64,000 nucleotides of DNA from assembly GCF_007860095.1 (NCBI RefSeq), contig NZ_SJPT01000014.1, forward strand, positions 55,231 through 119,230. The letters are read 5' to 3'. How positions within the stretch are numbered: the stretch's first letter is position 1; each line of letters opens with the position of its first letter. Under the pieces are notes generated by a model. That model worked only from the letters and a program-made list of their open reading frames with translations, was not told the DNA's origin and made no database searches. Position numbers and translations under genes: made by a program. This DNA comes from Novipirellula galeiformis (GTDB lineage: Bacteria > Planctomycetota > Planctomycetia > Pirellulales > Pirellulaceae). Positions 43,389-53,406 of this stretch are shown piece by piece.

Positions 43389-45074
43389 TGATGATCCTCG
43401 TTTAGGAAATGGGGTTTCTTCTTCTGCTTTTGGCGTAGCATCGGAATGCACTTGAGTTGATGATGTCGCGGTGGGTGGTTCCGGAGTGGTGACAACCAGA
43501 GTGGTCGCCGTAGATCGAGAATCCGACGCGCTGTCCTGGGGTTTGCTTGTGGAAGCCGTTTGGTGTGACTTCGCTTGTTCATTTTCGGTCGCAGCTTGTC
43601 GCAGCAGTCGGACCGCCGTTTCGACTAACATCTCGCCGCTGCCCGGCATCACAGTCGAATTGGTGACCTCGTAGCTGCCGCTAGCGTAGGCGGCGCGGTG
43701 GGGGACATAGATCGTCTCAACCACATTAGATAATTCCACCACGATCGTCGTGCGGAAGGGTGACGCTTGTTTGATTGCGAGGCCTAGTTCGACAAACACT
43801 TCGCCGGGGAGAGTGACGATCGCCACATCGTTGCCGAGGGTGATCACGGTCACGTCCACAGGCAAGGTTTCCCCGATTCCCGCCAACGACCGGCTCCGAC
43901 CCCAGGTGAGGTATTCAGCAGTCTTCTCGTGGGGTTGGGAATGACGGATTTGATCGAGAACTAGTTTCTTGTAGGCGATGACGTGGTCAAAGAAATCGGC
44001 CTTACCACCATTTTTGATCAACTCGATCGTCTGGGCACTTCGCTCCACTTGCTCGGCAGTGGCCTCCTCCAACGGTAACTGGACCACTTCCGATTTCACC
44101 GCCAAGTGTGTGTGTTCAAGCGGAGTCAGTTGAGCGACTTCGTCGCGGATCGAGTCGCCGAGGGAATTGCCGATGAAATCCGATTTGTTCCGCACGCTCG
44201 ACGCGGGGTTAACGTGATTGATATCACCACAGCATCCGGCACCAAAAATAGAAATTAGCTCGGGACCGAATGCCTCCCGTAGGGTGCGTTCGATGAAGAA
44301 CGGATAGTCCGCACTCCACTTCATTCCTCCGACGGTGTCGAGATGTAACGCAAAATTACTGAGAATCCCGCGAGTCGTGCCATCTTCGGTATCCTGGATC
44401 GCGAGCACGCCAATTTGAGGATCGATCGGTCCTGCGGCACGAATCCGTTTGGGGTTGCTCTCGGCTTGCCAGGTCAGAACGCTGCCGTCTCGCATGACAG
44501 AGCGGCGGTTAAAGGCAACCGGTGTCGTTTGAGTTGCGGAGCCACTCGCCAACGATGACGGTTTTGCATTGGTATGGGCCTGGACGATCGCGTTAACCGG
44601 TCCGTCGATCAGTTTTTCGATGTATTTCGCCCGCTGTGGGTTCTGGTCCTCATTTTGGGTCAGATACAGGTAGAGCTCCCGCATGTAGTCTGGCGCTGTG
44701 TGTGAATGCGTCGCCGAAACCACAATATTGCTTGCCGGAATTCCGGTTTTTTCGGATGCCAGTTTACGAACTTCACGAGACAAATCGGTGGCGACGCCAA
44801 TTAAATCACAGACGACCAATGCGGCCGCCGTGTTGCCTTCTCGAAAGACAATCGCTTTGGCCTTTAGTGGATTGATCGTGCCTTCAGCCAATCGCTCGTG
44901 ATAGTAACCGGCCATCGGGAATCCCGTCGGCGGGGTGATGTCCTGTTCGGCGATACCGACCAGCAATGGCGCCTTGGCATCCGATTTCGGAGGCACGGGA
45001 TCGGCTGAGATGGCCGTCGTGGCAAGCAAAAAGACGGAACAAACTAGACTCAGCAGAGCGGGGGGGAAACGCAT
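43095..45074 (-). CDS. Ceramidase-like hydrolase fused to a Dabb (A/B barrel) domain
   Basis: The start 45074 gives the leader MRFPPALLSLVCSVFLLATT; a longer frame to 45359 overlaps the next gene. The 659-residue product has a ceramidase-like domain to about residue 500: VGIAEQDITPPTGFPMAGYY, SATHSHTAPDY (metal), NFALHLDTVGG, FGAGCCGDINHVNP. After that comes a Ser/Thr/Pro/Glu-rich linker of about 60 residues. The last 97 residues (from 43388) form a stress-response A/B barrel (MIEHTVTFRLKH, TFGISMRFDTPAQYKAY, HPLHVRFV). Fusion of these folds is unusual. The internal ATG has its own GAGGA site, so the Dabb part may also be made alone. Confidence 0.8.
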   Translation of the reverse strand: MRFPPALLSLVCSVFLLATTAISADPVPPKSDAKAPLLVGIAEQDITPPTGFPMAGYYHERLAEGTINPLKAKAIVFREGNTAAALVVCDLIGVATDLSREVRKLASEKTGIPASNIVVSATHSHTAPDYMRELYLYLTQNEDQNPQRAKYIEKLIDGPVNAIVQAHTNAKPSSLASGSATQTTPVAFNRRSVMRDGSVLTWQAESNPKRIRAAGPIDPQIGVLAIQDTEDGTTRGILSNFALHLDTVGGMKWSADYPFFIERTLREAFGPELISIFGAGCCGDINHVNPASSVRNKSDFIGNSLGDSIRDEVAQLTPLEHTHLAVKSEVVQLPLEEATAEQVERSAQTIELIKNGGKADFFDHVIAYKKLVLDQIRHSQPHEKTAEYLTWGRSRSLAGIGETLPVDVTVITLGNDVAIVTLPGEVFVELGLAIKQASPFRTTIVVELSNVVETIYVPHRAAYASGSYEVTNSTVMPGSGEMLVETAVRLLRQAATENEQAKSHQTASTSKPQDSASDSRSTATTLVVTTPEPPTATSSTQVHSDATPKAEEETPFPKRGSSMIEHTVTFRLKHASGSEEETGFLNAAAELATIPDVRDFQIRRQTSVKNSHTFGISMRFDTPAQYKAYNEHPLHVRFVQQRWLNEVVEFQEADFEPLD

Positions 45075-45222
45075 TGCAAGGAACCCTTTTGCGGTGACAG
45101 GAAAATTGTCGTCAGGTAGGTGGAGTTCGGCGGGGGTGGCGGTTAACGTCAAAAGCATACACAGTATTTCTTGCCCGTGCTGAGGGTTTCGCGTGCTGGA
45201 GATACGAAAATTGCCTCGGTTG

Positions 45223-48200
45223 CTATTTCGGTTGGGGTTGAGCTTTTTCGGCGTGTTTTTCGATGGCATCGGCGAAGGCATCCGCGAGCGCCTGCATCCC
45301 TTGGTCGCCGGGGTGGTTTGCAACTCCGGCGTGTTCGATGTGGCGTTCGGCGCGGGCATAGTTTTTCGGATCTTCGCCGATTTTTCGAATATCGACGTAG
45401 ATGGCTCCCGCGTTCATGCTCGCTTGTTTTAACAGTGAGTCTTTGTCCGCATCGTGCCAGAACGTGCTGCGAACGAAGATCGTCGGTGCACCCTGCTTTT
45501 TGAGTTCTGTAAAAAGACTTGCAAACGCGGTTGCAAATTTTGCCTTGGCTTCGTCGGTCTTGGGTGACGATGCGTTCTCGCCCAACGCAATCAAAATCAC
45601 ATCGGGCTCAAATGCCAACTCCTGCTGAAGGGCCTCTCGAATCGGATAGGCGGTCAAATCACGTTCGAAACCAGCAATATTCTTGACCATCACTTCAGGC
45701 TTGGCACCGGATGCCTTAGTGAGTCGGTCGATTAGTCGGTGGACGTAATCCGCCTCTGCGGTGCTGGCCGCCATACCCCAGTTGCCCGTCCAGCCGATGT
45801 TAGCCGCGGGGCCATGCAGCGTGATGCTGTTTCCGAGAAACAAAACCTTGCGGATTGGCTTGCCGTGAAGGATGGGCGTTCCGGTGGCCTGCGTTGGAGT
45901 GGACTGGCCGGCGTCCGGAGGTTCTTCGTCGGTTGAAACCGTTACGAAGTCACTTGCCTCCAACGGCAATGCGAACTGAATCTGGCCAGAGCTGAGTGAC
46001 TCGAATTCGAGCGAACCGAGGCGTACGGAGTCGACGCGAACGACCGGTTCGTTCGTTTGCAGCTTGAATTCGACACGTTCGAGTGGTTGCAAGGTGAAAT
46101 TTGACAGTGCGATCAAAGTCCCTCGCTCACAACTCAGTTCAACGGCGTCTACGAGCGGCGTATCACACGATAATGTCGGAGTAATGAATTGGTTGCGTAC
46201 CGGCGTCAGCAAACAATCGCGAATGCCCGCGGGAAAACTCCACGGATTGTAAGATCGGTCGACCCTAGCCAATTCACCGTTCGCGCCTTCGTGTGAACTC
46301 AACATGTCCGTCGCTGACAACGTGGCGCTGGTCGCCAACGGTTGGTCGGTGTCTTTGGTTGCGGCATGATGCGCGGCTTGTTCTGCGTCGGCGAGCTTTT
46401 GCTTGAGTGAATGCTCGAGGGGGCGTCGCGCGTCGAGAGCGGGTTTGATGTAGGACAACGCGGGCAGAAATCCGAGTACGAAGACATGCCCCTTGCCGGC
46501 ACGACCGCGGATCGCCGCCGGTTCACCCTCCTTGAACGTCGCGATCACTTCCCCCAATGAAGGTTCGACGAGACGCAAGGATTGTTTTACCGAGAGCACC
46601 TCGAGTTGCGAATCGCCCCAGGCGACGGTGTCATGTGTTTTGAGTCGGTCGAGGTAGGTCCCCGAACTGCGAAACGGTTCAAGCGTCGCCAATTCACCGC
46701 GTTCGGCAGGTAACATCGATGTCAGCGTGTCGAGAGGACGATTGAATTCGTCCCGAGCGGCGGCCCCCGCGGACAACCACAGCGTCCCACCCGCCTCGAC
46801 CCACGCTCGTAGCTTCGTTGCGGCGTCGCGAGTCAGATTGGGGCCGGAAAGATAGACCACTTGGTACTGATCGAGCCGATCAAGCTCGCGTTCGGGAACG
46901 ATATCGACAGGCGTTTGGGCATGGGCTAAGGCCAGCCACGTATGCATCCGGTCGAAGCCAAATGCCAAATTGCTTTGCACGGTCCAAATGTCGGATGACG
47001 AGCTGTACAACACCGCGACCTTCGCCGCCGCCGGCTTGGCGGTGAGCAACCAATCTTCGACAGCACCGATCTCGCGTGTGATCTCGGCGTTGGCGGTCCA
47101 GTTTTCCGGTTTTGCGTGCCAAAGATGGGTTCGCGATGGCGGTCCTCCTTCGTGGCTGCTCCAATTCGGACCATACGAAAAGTTTTTCCAGATGCGGACG
47201 CCACGCGCTGTTTCGCTTGTCGCTTTTGTCTTGATGTCCCACGGTTTTCGCCCCGCATGAGCAATCAAGTAATGGCCGATTGCCTGGCCTCGCTGTCGCG
47301 CAGCCGCTTGCATCAGCGCGACGTTGAACCCGGCACATTGATAGGTCGACGCGCCATTGGCCCAATCCTCACCCCAGATCGCGTTCTGGTCGTCGGCGTC
47401 AAGTAGCTCGAAATAGTCGACGCCCTGCGAGTAAAAATTAGCGTGATAGGTCGCCCCGTCGCTGAAGTTGACGAGCGTGGGAAAGGAGTGACCGTAAGCT
47501 TCTTCGATTAGCTTCCGCTGCGTCGCCATAAAATCACCCAGCGCTCGCGTGCGGAACCGTTGGGTGTAGTAATGCAACGCAGGAAACGCGTCTCGCTCGG
47601 TTTCCACCACCGGACGCACCTCGTCCCATGTCGCGACGAGCAGATCGTCGGGGGTGAGCCGTTTTGCCTGCAGCCATTCACGAAACCGCTTGCGATATCC
47701 CTTGTCGGTGGACATGAACTGGGCCGATTGACCGGTGGGTTCGTCCATCAACATGCAAGCGGCAATGTCTTCAACCTGCCCGCCGGATTCGCGGAATTTT
47801 GCAACGTTCTGTGTTACCCGCTGCTTCATCTTTTCGAGATCGGGTTGGCAATACGATCCCTCCTTCATTGACCATAAACCGTGCAAGATTCGTTCGTGAG
47901 CACCGTTGAACCCAAAGTAATCGAGTGTTCGCTGCTCACGCTCCTTGACGCTGGCATCGACCGGCGATGCGTAACCACGCAGGCTGGCACTCACCAAGAA
48001 CGGTATCTTCACTGGTCTGCGACCATGTTTTGGCCACTCAAAGGCGTCGGCCATTTTGCCCACTTCCTCGGCAAATTCTGCGTCTCGTTTTAAAAGGGCG
48101 ATGTTGTCCGCCGTTTCCAGATTCGGTGGCGCGATGATCACCAAACCATTCGGTGTCGATTGAACATCGAAGGTCTTGATGACTTCGATGTCATCACTTT

Positions 48201-49053
48201 GGCTGGCACCGTTTCGTGGTCGTCCAAATTCGAGCTTGGCGCGAAAGGTGGTGGCCGGTTCGTGATAGGAATGTCGGACCGAGAAATTCAATGCCGCTCC
48301 GGAATCTTGATACACCGTTGGTGTCAGATCGCACCACGGCGTGACATCGCCTGATTGAAGCAATTCAGCTGCGGGCGGCGCGAGGGCTTGACGAATTCCG
48401 TCGCGGCCGATTGCATAGTGAGCGTACCACGGGGCACGATAGTGGTCGGCGAACAAGTGCATGTAGATCGGACGATCATAGCCTTCGCCAATCGTCACTC
48501 GCATCCGCGTTTGCGGACCGTAAGGAAGGTGATCGGGAACCAGTTCGTGATCGGTTGTCAATAACATGCAATCGACATGGCGAACGTAACCCGACGCGTT
48601 TTTTTGCTCGTGCTTCGATAACGTCAGCGTGACGTCGCCCGCGCTCAGATCCACGTCAAAGGATTGCCACGTGTATTCCCAACTGGCTAAGTCGGGAACC
48701 GCGTGTTGGTCAAACGTCTTTGACGCGACGCGATTATCGTTCACCACAACACCGACTTCGAACGGTCCTCGCCATGCCGCGACGTGAAGGTAACGCACCC
48801 AAATGCGATAACGGCCCGCCTCGCCCAATTGCACTGTCTTCGTTGCGACCGCGTCTCCGGGGCCGGTCGCACCCCAGAGCGTACGGGTGCGTGAGGCTCG
48901 GCGTGTTTGACTATTCTCTGTGGCGACCCAACCGTCGGACGACGTTTGCATCGTTTCCGCTTCGATGAAGACCGTTTCCGCATTCGCCCTGTGGGCCAAA
49001 AACGTAACGAACACAAGACAAAGTATCTGTAGACCTGTCGGACGACTTTTCAT
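45223..49053 (-). CDS. Multidomain secreted protein: CBM-like, beta-galactosidase-like and SGNH hydrolase modules
   Basis: Start 49053 gives the leader MKSRPTGLQILCLVFVTFLA; the frame continues to 49095 upstream. It yields 1276 residues. About 25-160 is a beta-sandwich resembling carbohydrate-binding modules (FIEAETMQTSSDGW; GRYRIWVRYLHV). About 165-670 is a large region including HYTQRFRTRALGDFMATQRK-type helices, reminiscent of TIM-barrel glycosidases of the GH42 type. About 675-850 resembles the Rossmann-like trimerisation domain (KVAVLYSSSSDIW; YLSGPNLTRDAATKLRAWVEAGGTL as two segments). The final 230 residues are SGNH: FLGNSITLHG, ALGEN, HPGDQGM. It probably deacylates and cleaves one polysaccharide. 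Confidence 0.75.
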   Translation of the reverse strand: MKSRPTGLQILCLVFVTFLAHRANAETVFIEAETMQTSSDGWVATENSQTRRASRTRTLWGATGPGDAVATKTVQLGEAGRYRIWVRYLHVAAWRGPFEVGVVVNDNRVASKTFDQHAVPDLASWEYTWQSFDVDLSAGDVTLTLSKHEQKNASGYVRHVDCMLLTTDHELVPDHLPYGPQTRMRVTIGEGYDRPIYMHLFADHYRAPWYAHYAIGRDGIRQALAPPAAELLQSGDVTPWCDLTPTVYQDSGAALNFSVRHSYHEPATTFRAKLEFGRPRNGASQSDDIEVIKTFDVQSTPNGLVIIAPPNLETADNIALLKRDAEFAEEVGKMADAFEWPKHGRRPVKIPFLVSASLRGYASPVDASVKEREQRTLDYFGFNGAHERILHGLWSMKEGSYCQPDLEKMKQRVTQNVAKFRESGGQVEDIAACMLMDEPTGQSAQFMSTDKGYRKRFREWLQAKRLTPDDLLVATWDEVRPVVETERDAFPALHYYTQRFRTRALGDFMATQRKLIEEAYGHSFPTLVNFSDGATYHANFYSQGVDYFELLDADDQNAIWGEDWANGASTYQCAGFNVALMQAAARQRGQAIGHYLIAHAGRKPWDIKTKATSETARGVRIWKNFSYGPNWSSHEGGPPSRTHLWHAKPENWTANAEITREIGAVEDWLLTAKPAAAKVAVLYSSSSDIWTVQSNLAFGFDRMHTWLALAHAQTPVDIVPERELDRLDQYQVVYLSGPNLTRDAATKLRAWVEAGGTLWLSAGAAARDEFNRPLDTLTSMLPAERGELATLEPFRSSGTYLDRLKTHDTVAWGDSQLEVLSVKQSLRLVEPSLGEVIATFKEGEPAAIRGRAGKGHVFVLGFLPALSYIKPALDARRPLEHSLKQKLADAEQAAHHAATKDTDQPLATSATLSATDMLSSHEGANGELARVDRSYNPWSFPAGIRDCLLTPVRNQFITPTLSCDTPLVDAVELSCERGTLIALSNFTLQPLERVEFKLQTNEPVVRVDSVRLGSLEFESLSSGQIQFALPLEASDFVTVSTDEEPPDAGQSTPTQATGTPILHGKPIRKVLFLGNSITLHGPAANIGWTGNWGMAASTAEADYVHRLIDRLTKASGAKPEVMVKNIAGFERDLTAYPIREALQQELAFEPDVILIALGENASSPKTDEAKAKFATAFASLFTELKKQGAPTIFVRSTFWHDADKDSLLKQASMNAGAIYVDIRKIGEDPKNYARAERHIEHAGVANHPGDQGMQALADAFADAIEKHAEKAQPQPK

Positions 49054-49216
49054 GGTTTGCTCCACGCCACACCTAGGGCTGTGGTGCCCGTTCATGGCGA
49101 TCGTTGGGGGCGAGGGAGACCTGTGGGGGCCAAGCGAGATTGGGGACGTGATTGCATCGATGGCAATCGAATCCCTGCGAGAGGATGACCATTGCCATGA
49201 TCGGAATCGGTCGGGT

Positions 49217-52180
49217 TTACTTTACCTCTCCTGAGGGAGATTGCAGGTAGGCGATTAAATCCCGTCGTTGTTCCGCGGTCAAGTGTTCCAGCATCCCTTC
49301 AGGCATCATCGAAAGACTCGAACGTTTCCGCACTTCGATGCTGTCTAGCGGGACGACGATTTCTTCGGTTGCGGTCCGTAACGTGAGTTGCAGCGGATTT
49401 TCATTCTCGACCACTCCCTGCAAAATGCGGCCGTCATCAAGCAACAGTACGACGACGCGATAGTTCACAGGAACGATCGCACTGGGATCGAGAATGTTGT
49501 CTAACAAATAGTCGAGGTTCGCTCGTTGGGATCCGGTCAATTCCGGTGCCAGCTCACCCCCTTCGTCAAAAAGTTTGTGGCACGATGCGCATGTTTGCGT
49601 GTATACCTTTTTGCCCTCCGCCAGATTGGCCGCCGCCAATGCTGCGGGGGTAAATTCGGCTCGATACTTTTCAATCAGCTCGCGTTTGGTCTCCGAAACG
49701 GGGCGCACCTCACCCCACACCTCAACTAACCGGCGTGACAGGCTTTCGTCGTTGATCGCTTGTAATTGACGAACGATCAAAGCGGAAACGTCGCCTCGAG
49801 GAATGCGGCCCTTGTCAATCGCGTCCAATAGCGGATAGGCGTATTCCGGTCGCGTCGTCAGACTCTGGATGATCTCTTGACGCTGTGCCGGCGTGACGTC
49901 GGCATACCGGGCGAGCAATAGCTCCGGGACCTCCTTGCCACCAACGGACACCAAACCACGAATCGCTGCTGTGCGCAACTCCTTGTCATCCAACAGTTTA
50001 CGCAGCGTTGGCCCCATTCGATCGGCCTTCCGCGTTAACAGGATCTCGAGTGCGACTAACCGTTGCTGGGGATCCTCCGTTGGGTCGTTTGCCAGCTCGC
50101 GGAAGCCTTCGATTACGTTGAGGTCACCAAAGAGGGTGCCTAGCAATTTTGCGGCATGTTGAACCTCGGCGTCGGGATGCGTTTGCAACCGCGCGTAGGT
50201 CTCGGGCCAAGCCTCGGGCATGGAGAGCTTTTCCACGCCTGCGTAGGCTTCGAGTGTGCCTCGTAGTGTATCCGCCTGCCAAGCGGAGTCCTCCGCAGTC
50301 CGCCACTGTTTTGCCAAGCGGTCGAAACCGCCCTCGAGCGTCATCATTCGCCGAGCGATATGGGTGCGGACCAACGGCATGGTGATTTGTGGCATCCACT
50401 GCAGTACCAGCTCGGGATGCGAAGCCACGACCGGTTCGACGGCGTACCAATTAAGCGTTTGCAGCGTGGTGTCGTTGGCGTCATCGCGGTTGGAGATCAG
50501 TTGTAATAGTATCTCACGAACTTCATCCAAATAACCGAGTCGAATTCGCTGTTGGCAAGTTGAAGCGAGTGAGCGCCGGATCAGCGGCGTGGAATCGACA
50601 AGTTGAACTGCGATTTGATCGCGTAGTTGCGACGACCACGCGTCGGGTTCGTCCGCAGCCAGCTGTATCATCCAGAAGCGAACCCACTCCGACGCAGTGT
50701 CTTGAACGATTCCGGCGCGGCCAATCGCGTCCATTCCGCCGACAGCATACAGCGCCCACAATTGTCGGACCGCTTCCCGGTCGTCCTTGGGGTGCATTTG
50801 GATCAGCAAATCGGCAATGCTCCGCGCCACCTTCGGATCAACCGAACGTTCTTGTAATAAACGCCGCGATTGACGGACATTCCACTCATTACGATCAAAT
50901 TGCATGGCAACCAGATCTTCGTGGGACGCCTTCGCAAGGTTACTTGGTGCACGCTTCGCCTCGCCATAAGTCACTCGATAGATACGTCCATTGGACTTAT
51001 CCGCGACTTCGTAATTGTGACACTCGCCGGTATCAGTCCAATCCGTAATATAGAGCCCACCGTCGGGGCCGCACTTGACGGAGATGCCGCGAAACCATGG
51101 GTCGTTGGCGAGCAGGAAGTCTCGCGCGTGATGTGCCACGTAGCTGGGGCCTTCACGGTCCAATGTGTCTCGATTCAAACGGCTACCGTGGATGTTGCAC
51201 ATGAAGACGTTGTTACGGTATTCCGCTGGGAAATTGTCGCCCAGATAGATCGCACAACCTGAGTGTGCATGGCCTCCGCCCGGATCGTCGTGAGCGTCAC
51301 CCGAGCGTGATTCGGTCCAGTGTCCTCCGCCCCAATGAATGTGGTCGGCACAACTCGGCAACAACGTGTAGGCGTATGGATTCACATCCTGGCCAAACAT
51401 CCGATCGTAGTGGGCGCCAGGCACCACATGGAAAAGGTGTTTGATCACGCAATTCGTGATAAACGCTTGTCCGTACTCGTCAAAATCGAGTCCCCAAGGA
51501 TTGGTCGTACCACTCGCCATCACCGCGAAGGTTTTGCGAGTGGGATGGTATCGCCATACGCCGCAATTCATCAACGTGCGTTGATCGTCCGGCGTTCCCG
51601 GGGCACCGATCTTTGAATTTGAGAGGATGCCGTTGCAACCGTAGAGCCATCCATCAGGCCCCCAGATTAAACTGTTGAATACGTTATGTCGCGCTGTGAG
51701 ATCCCAACCATCGAGTAACACCTCGGCGGGCCCATCGGGACGATCGTCGCCATCACGGTCGGGTACAAAAATTAGATTCGGGGTAGCGGTTAACCAGACA
51801 CCGCCAAAGCCAAGCTCGATTCCAGTCAGGTTCACTCCATTTTCGAGAAACACCGTCCGTTTGTCGTGTTTGCCATCGCCATCGGTGTCTTCGTAAATCG
51901 CAACACGGTCGGCTCCAGTGCCATCAGATGTCCATCCCGGATAGGACAAACACTCGACGACCCACATTCGCCCGCGGGTGTCAAAGGTCATGGCAATCGG
52001 TTGCACCACATCGGGTTCACCGGCAAATAATGAGACTTCGAAGCCAGCCGGAAGCGTCATCTGCTGGGCTGCCAACGGAGCCGGAACCGGCGCGGAGACA
52101 GGCTCACTCGCCAACGCAATTCCGGTACATAACGTGAGCGCTATACTCAATAGCTTTGTGATCGCACGACACCGTTTCAT
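49217..52180 (-). CDS. PVC-type dehydrogenase with C-terminal c-type heme domain, second copy
   Basis: ATG 52180 places the signal peptide (MKRCRAITKLLSIALTLCTG) at the N-terminus; GTG 52192 is the alternative. 987 residues. The N-terminal propeller-like domain shows LPAGFEVSLFAGEPDVVQPIA, MWVVECLSYPGW, HNVFNSLIWGPDGWLYGCNG and HIHWGGGHWTESRSGD. A HEAT-like helical middle follows. The heme domain has CASCH (first Cys about residue 864), then NILDPSAIVPVNYR and SLMPEGMLEHLTAEQRRDLIAYLQ. It is a different subgroup from the copy at 7246, with a richer metal- or substrate-binding histidine cluster. It precedes the CBM/SGNH gene by about 165 bases and may share its transcript. Confidence 0.88.
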   Translation of the reverse strand: MKRCRAITKLLSIALTLCTGIALASEPVSAPVPAPLAAQQMTLPAGFEVSLFAGEPDVVQPIAMTFDTRGRMWVVECLSYPGWTSDGTGADRVAIYEDTDGDGKHDKRTVFLENGVNLTGIELGFGGVWLTATPNLIFVPDRDGDDRPDGPAEVLLDGWDLTARHNVFNSLIWGPDGWLYGCNGILSNSKIGAPGTPDDQRTLMNCGVWRYHPTRKTFAVMASGTTNPWGLDFDEYGQAFITNCVIKHLFHVVPGAHYDRMFGQDVNPYAYTLLPSCADHIHWGGGHWTESRSGDAHDDPGGGHAHSGCAIYLGDNFPAEYRNNVFMCNIHGSRLNRDTLDREGPSYVAHHARDFLLANDPWFRGISVKCGPDGGLYITDWTDTGECHNYEVADKSNGRIYRVTYGEAKRAPSNLAKASHEDLVAMQFDRNEWNVRQSRRLLQERSVDPKVARSIADLLIQMHPKDDREAVRQLWALYAVGGMDAIGRAGIVQDTASEWVRFWMIQLAADEPDAWSSQLRDQIAVQLVDSTPLIRRSLASTCQQRIRLGYLDEVREILLQLISNRDDANDTTLQTLNWYAVEPVVASHPELVLQWMPQITMPLVRTHIARRMMTLEGGFDRLAKQWRTAEDSAWQADTLRGTLEAYAGVEKLSMPEAWPETYARLQTHPDAEVQHAAKLLGTLFGDLNVIEGFRELANDPTEDPQQRLVALEILLTRKADRMGPTLRKLLDDKELRTAAIRGLVSVGGKEVPELLLARYADVTPAQRQEIIQSLTTRPEYAYPLLDAIDKGRIPRGDVSALIVRQLQAINDESLSRRLVEVWGEVRPVSETKRELIEKYRAEFTPAALAAANLAEGKKVYTQTCASCHKLFDEGGELAPELTGSQRANLDYLLDNILDPSAIVPVNYRVVVLLLDDGRILQGVVENENPLQLTLRTATEEIVVPLDSIEVRKRSSLSMMPEGMLEHLTAEQRRDLIAYLQSPSGEVK

Positions 52181-52493
52181 TCTTTCGCTCACATTTCGTA
52201 GACATTTGCCCGCTCAATTTCCAAGGCGATAGTGTAACCCACTTGCCAGCCCTCGGAGCGACTATCGCCGACAAAATGTTTTCGCTTCACGATCATCACG
52301 CACGAGTTATCTCTTTTCCTGGGTGGTGACTGCTCTTGGCTTGCGAATGAGCCTCGAAAGCGTTGTCTGGGAGGCCGGTTGGAAAATCCGAGCGTCTTTA
52401 CGCTCAGGTTGATTCGACAGACCCCCCGGCGTTGTTCCGCTTGCTACAATGGCCGTTACTTGAACACGTTTTTCTCGATCGAGTGGAGCCATT
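52181..52493. other. Divergent intergenic region
   Basis: About 300 bases between the minus-strand dehydrogenase and the plus-strand EEP gene. It must contain two divergent promoters, but I could not identify them with confidence. No gene is visible. Confidence 0.45.
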
Positions 52494-53354
52494 GTGACGC
52501 AGAATCAAGAACGCAATCCCAAGCGGGGCAGGCTTTGTTTGCTACGGTCGTGGCGCATTGCCGCAATCACGTTTCTGATCGTGGTCTGCGTTGGTGGGGC
52601 TAACGCGCAAGCGGAACCCGAGGGCACGAGGTTGCGGGTGCTGTGCTACAACATCCACTATGGGCAAGGAACCGATGGCAATTACGATGTGCCGCGACTC
52701 GCCCGCGTGATCGCTGCGGTGAAACCCGATCTCGTTGCGTTGCAGGAGATCGATGTTGGTGTCAGGCGATCGGGGCGCGTTCACCAAGCTCGGCGGCTTG
52801 CCGAGCTGACCGGGATGGCGGTGCGATTCGGTCCGACTCAGCATTACGAAGGCGGGTTGTTCGGAAACGCCGTGTTGACCCGGTTGCCTATTCTCGATGT
52901 CGCGATTCATCCGCTGCCCTATACCGAGGCGACGGCGGAGCAAGTGACCTACCCGCGGGGCGCGATTGCGGTGACCGTTCGTGCGCCGGACAACCAACCC
53001 CTGCGATTCGTCAGCACTCACTTTCAACACAATGTCGCCGAGGACCGGCTTGCCGAAGCGGCAGAGATCAACCGATTGTTCGCGAGCGACGATGCGATTC
53101 CAACGATTCTGGCGGGTGACATCAATGCCCCGCCTGACTCGCCGCCGGTGAATGAGTTGCTTCAGCATTGGACCAACGCGATCGACGACACCGCCTCACC
53201 TAGTGTTCCGGCGGGTAAACCGAACGCCCGGATCGATTACATCTTCTATCGACCAGCCTCTGCATTTGAACTGCTTAACACTCAAGTCATCGCGGAGCCG
53301 GTCGCGTCGGATCATCGCCCCGTCTTCGCGGAGTTCGAGATGCTTCGCAAATAG
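52494..53354 (+). CDS. Exported endonuclease/exonuclease/phosphatase-family protein
   Basis: A 286-residue protein with GTG start and an internal leader (about residues 18-40, IAAITFLIVVCVGGANAQAE). EEP-fold motifs are all present: LCYNIHYG, ALQEIDVG, GLFGNAVLTR, STHFQHN, AGDINAPPD, RIDYIFYR and SDHRPVFAEF. These are the metal-binding and catalytic residues of phosphodiesterases and nucleases, including sphingomyelinases and inositol phosphatases. A secreted enzyme acting on a phospholipid or extracellular DNA is plausible. It lies 52 bases before a DUF1501 gene and is probably cotranscribed. Confidence 0.87.
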   Translation: MTQNQERNPKRGRLCLLRSWRIAAITFLIVVCVGGANAQAEPEGTRLRVLCYNIHYGQGTDGNYDVPRLARVIAAVKPDLVALQEIDVGVRRSGRVHQARRLAELTGMAVRFGPTQHYEGGLFGNAVLTRLPILDVAIHPLPYTEATAEQVTYPRGAIAVTVRAPDNQPLRFVSTHFQHNVAEDRLAEAAEINRLFASDDAIPTILAGDINAPPDSPPVNELLQHWTNAIDDTASPSVPAGKPNARIDYIFYRPASAFELLNTQVIAEPVASDHRPVFAEFEMLRK

Positions 53355-53406
53355 AATCCGCGTTTAACTTTGCTGCAATCACACTGATTTCTTGTTGGAG
53401 ACTTCG

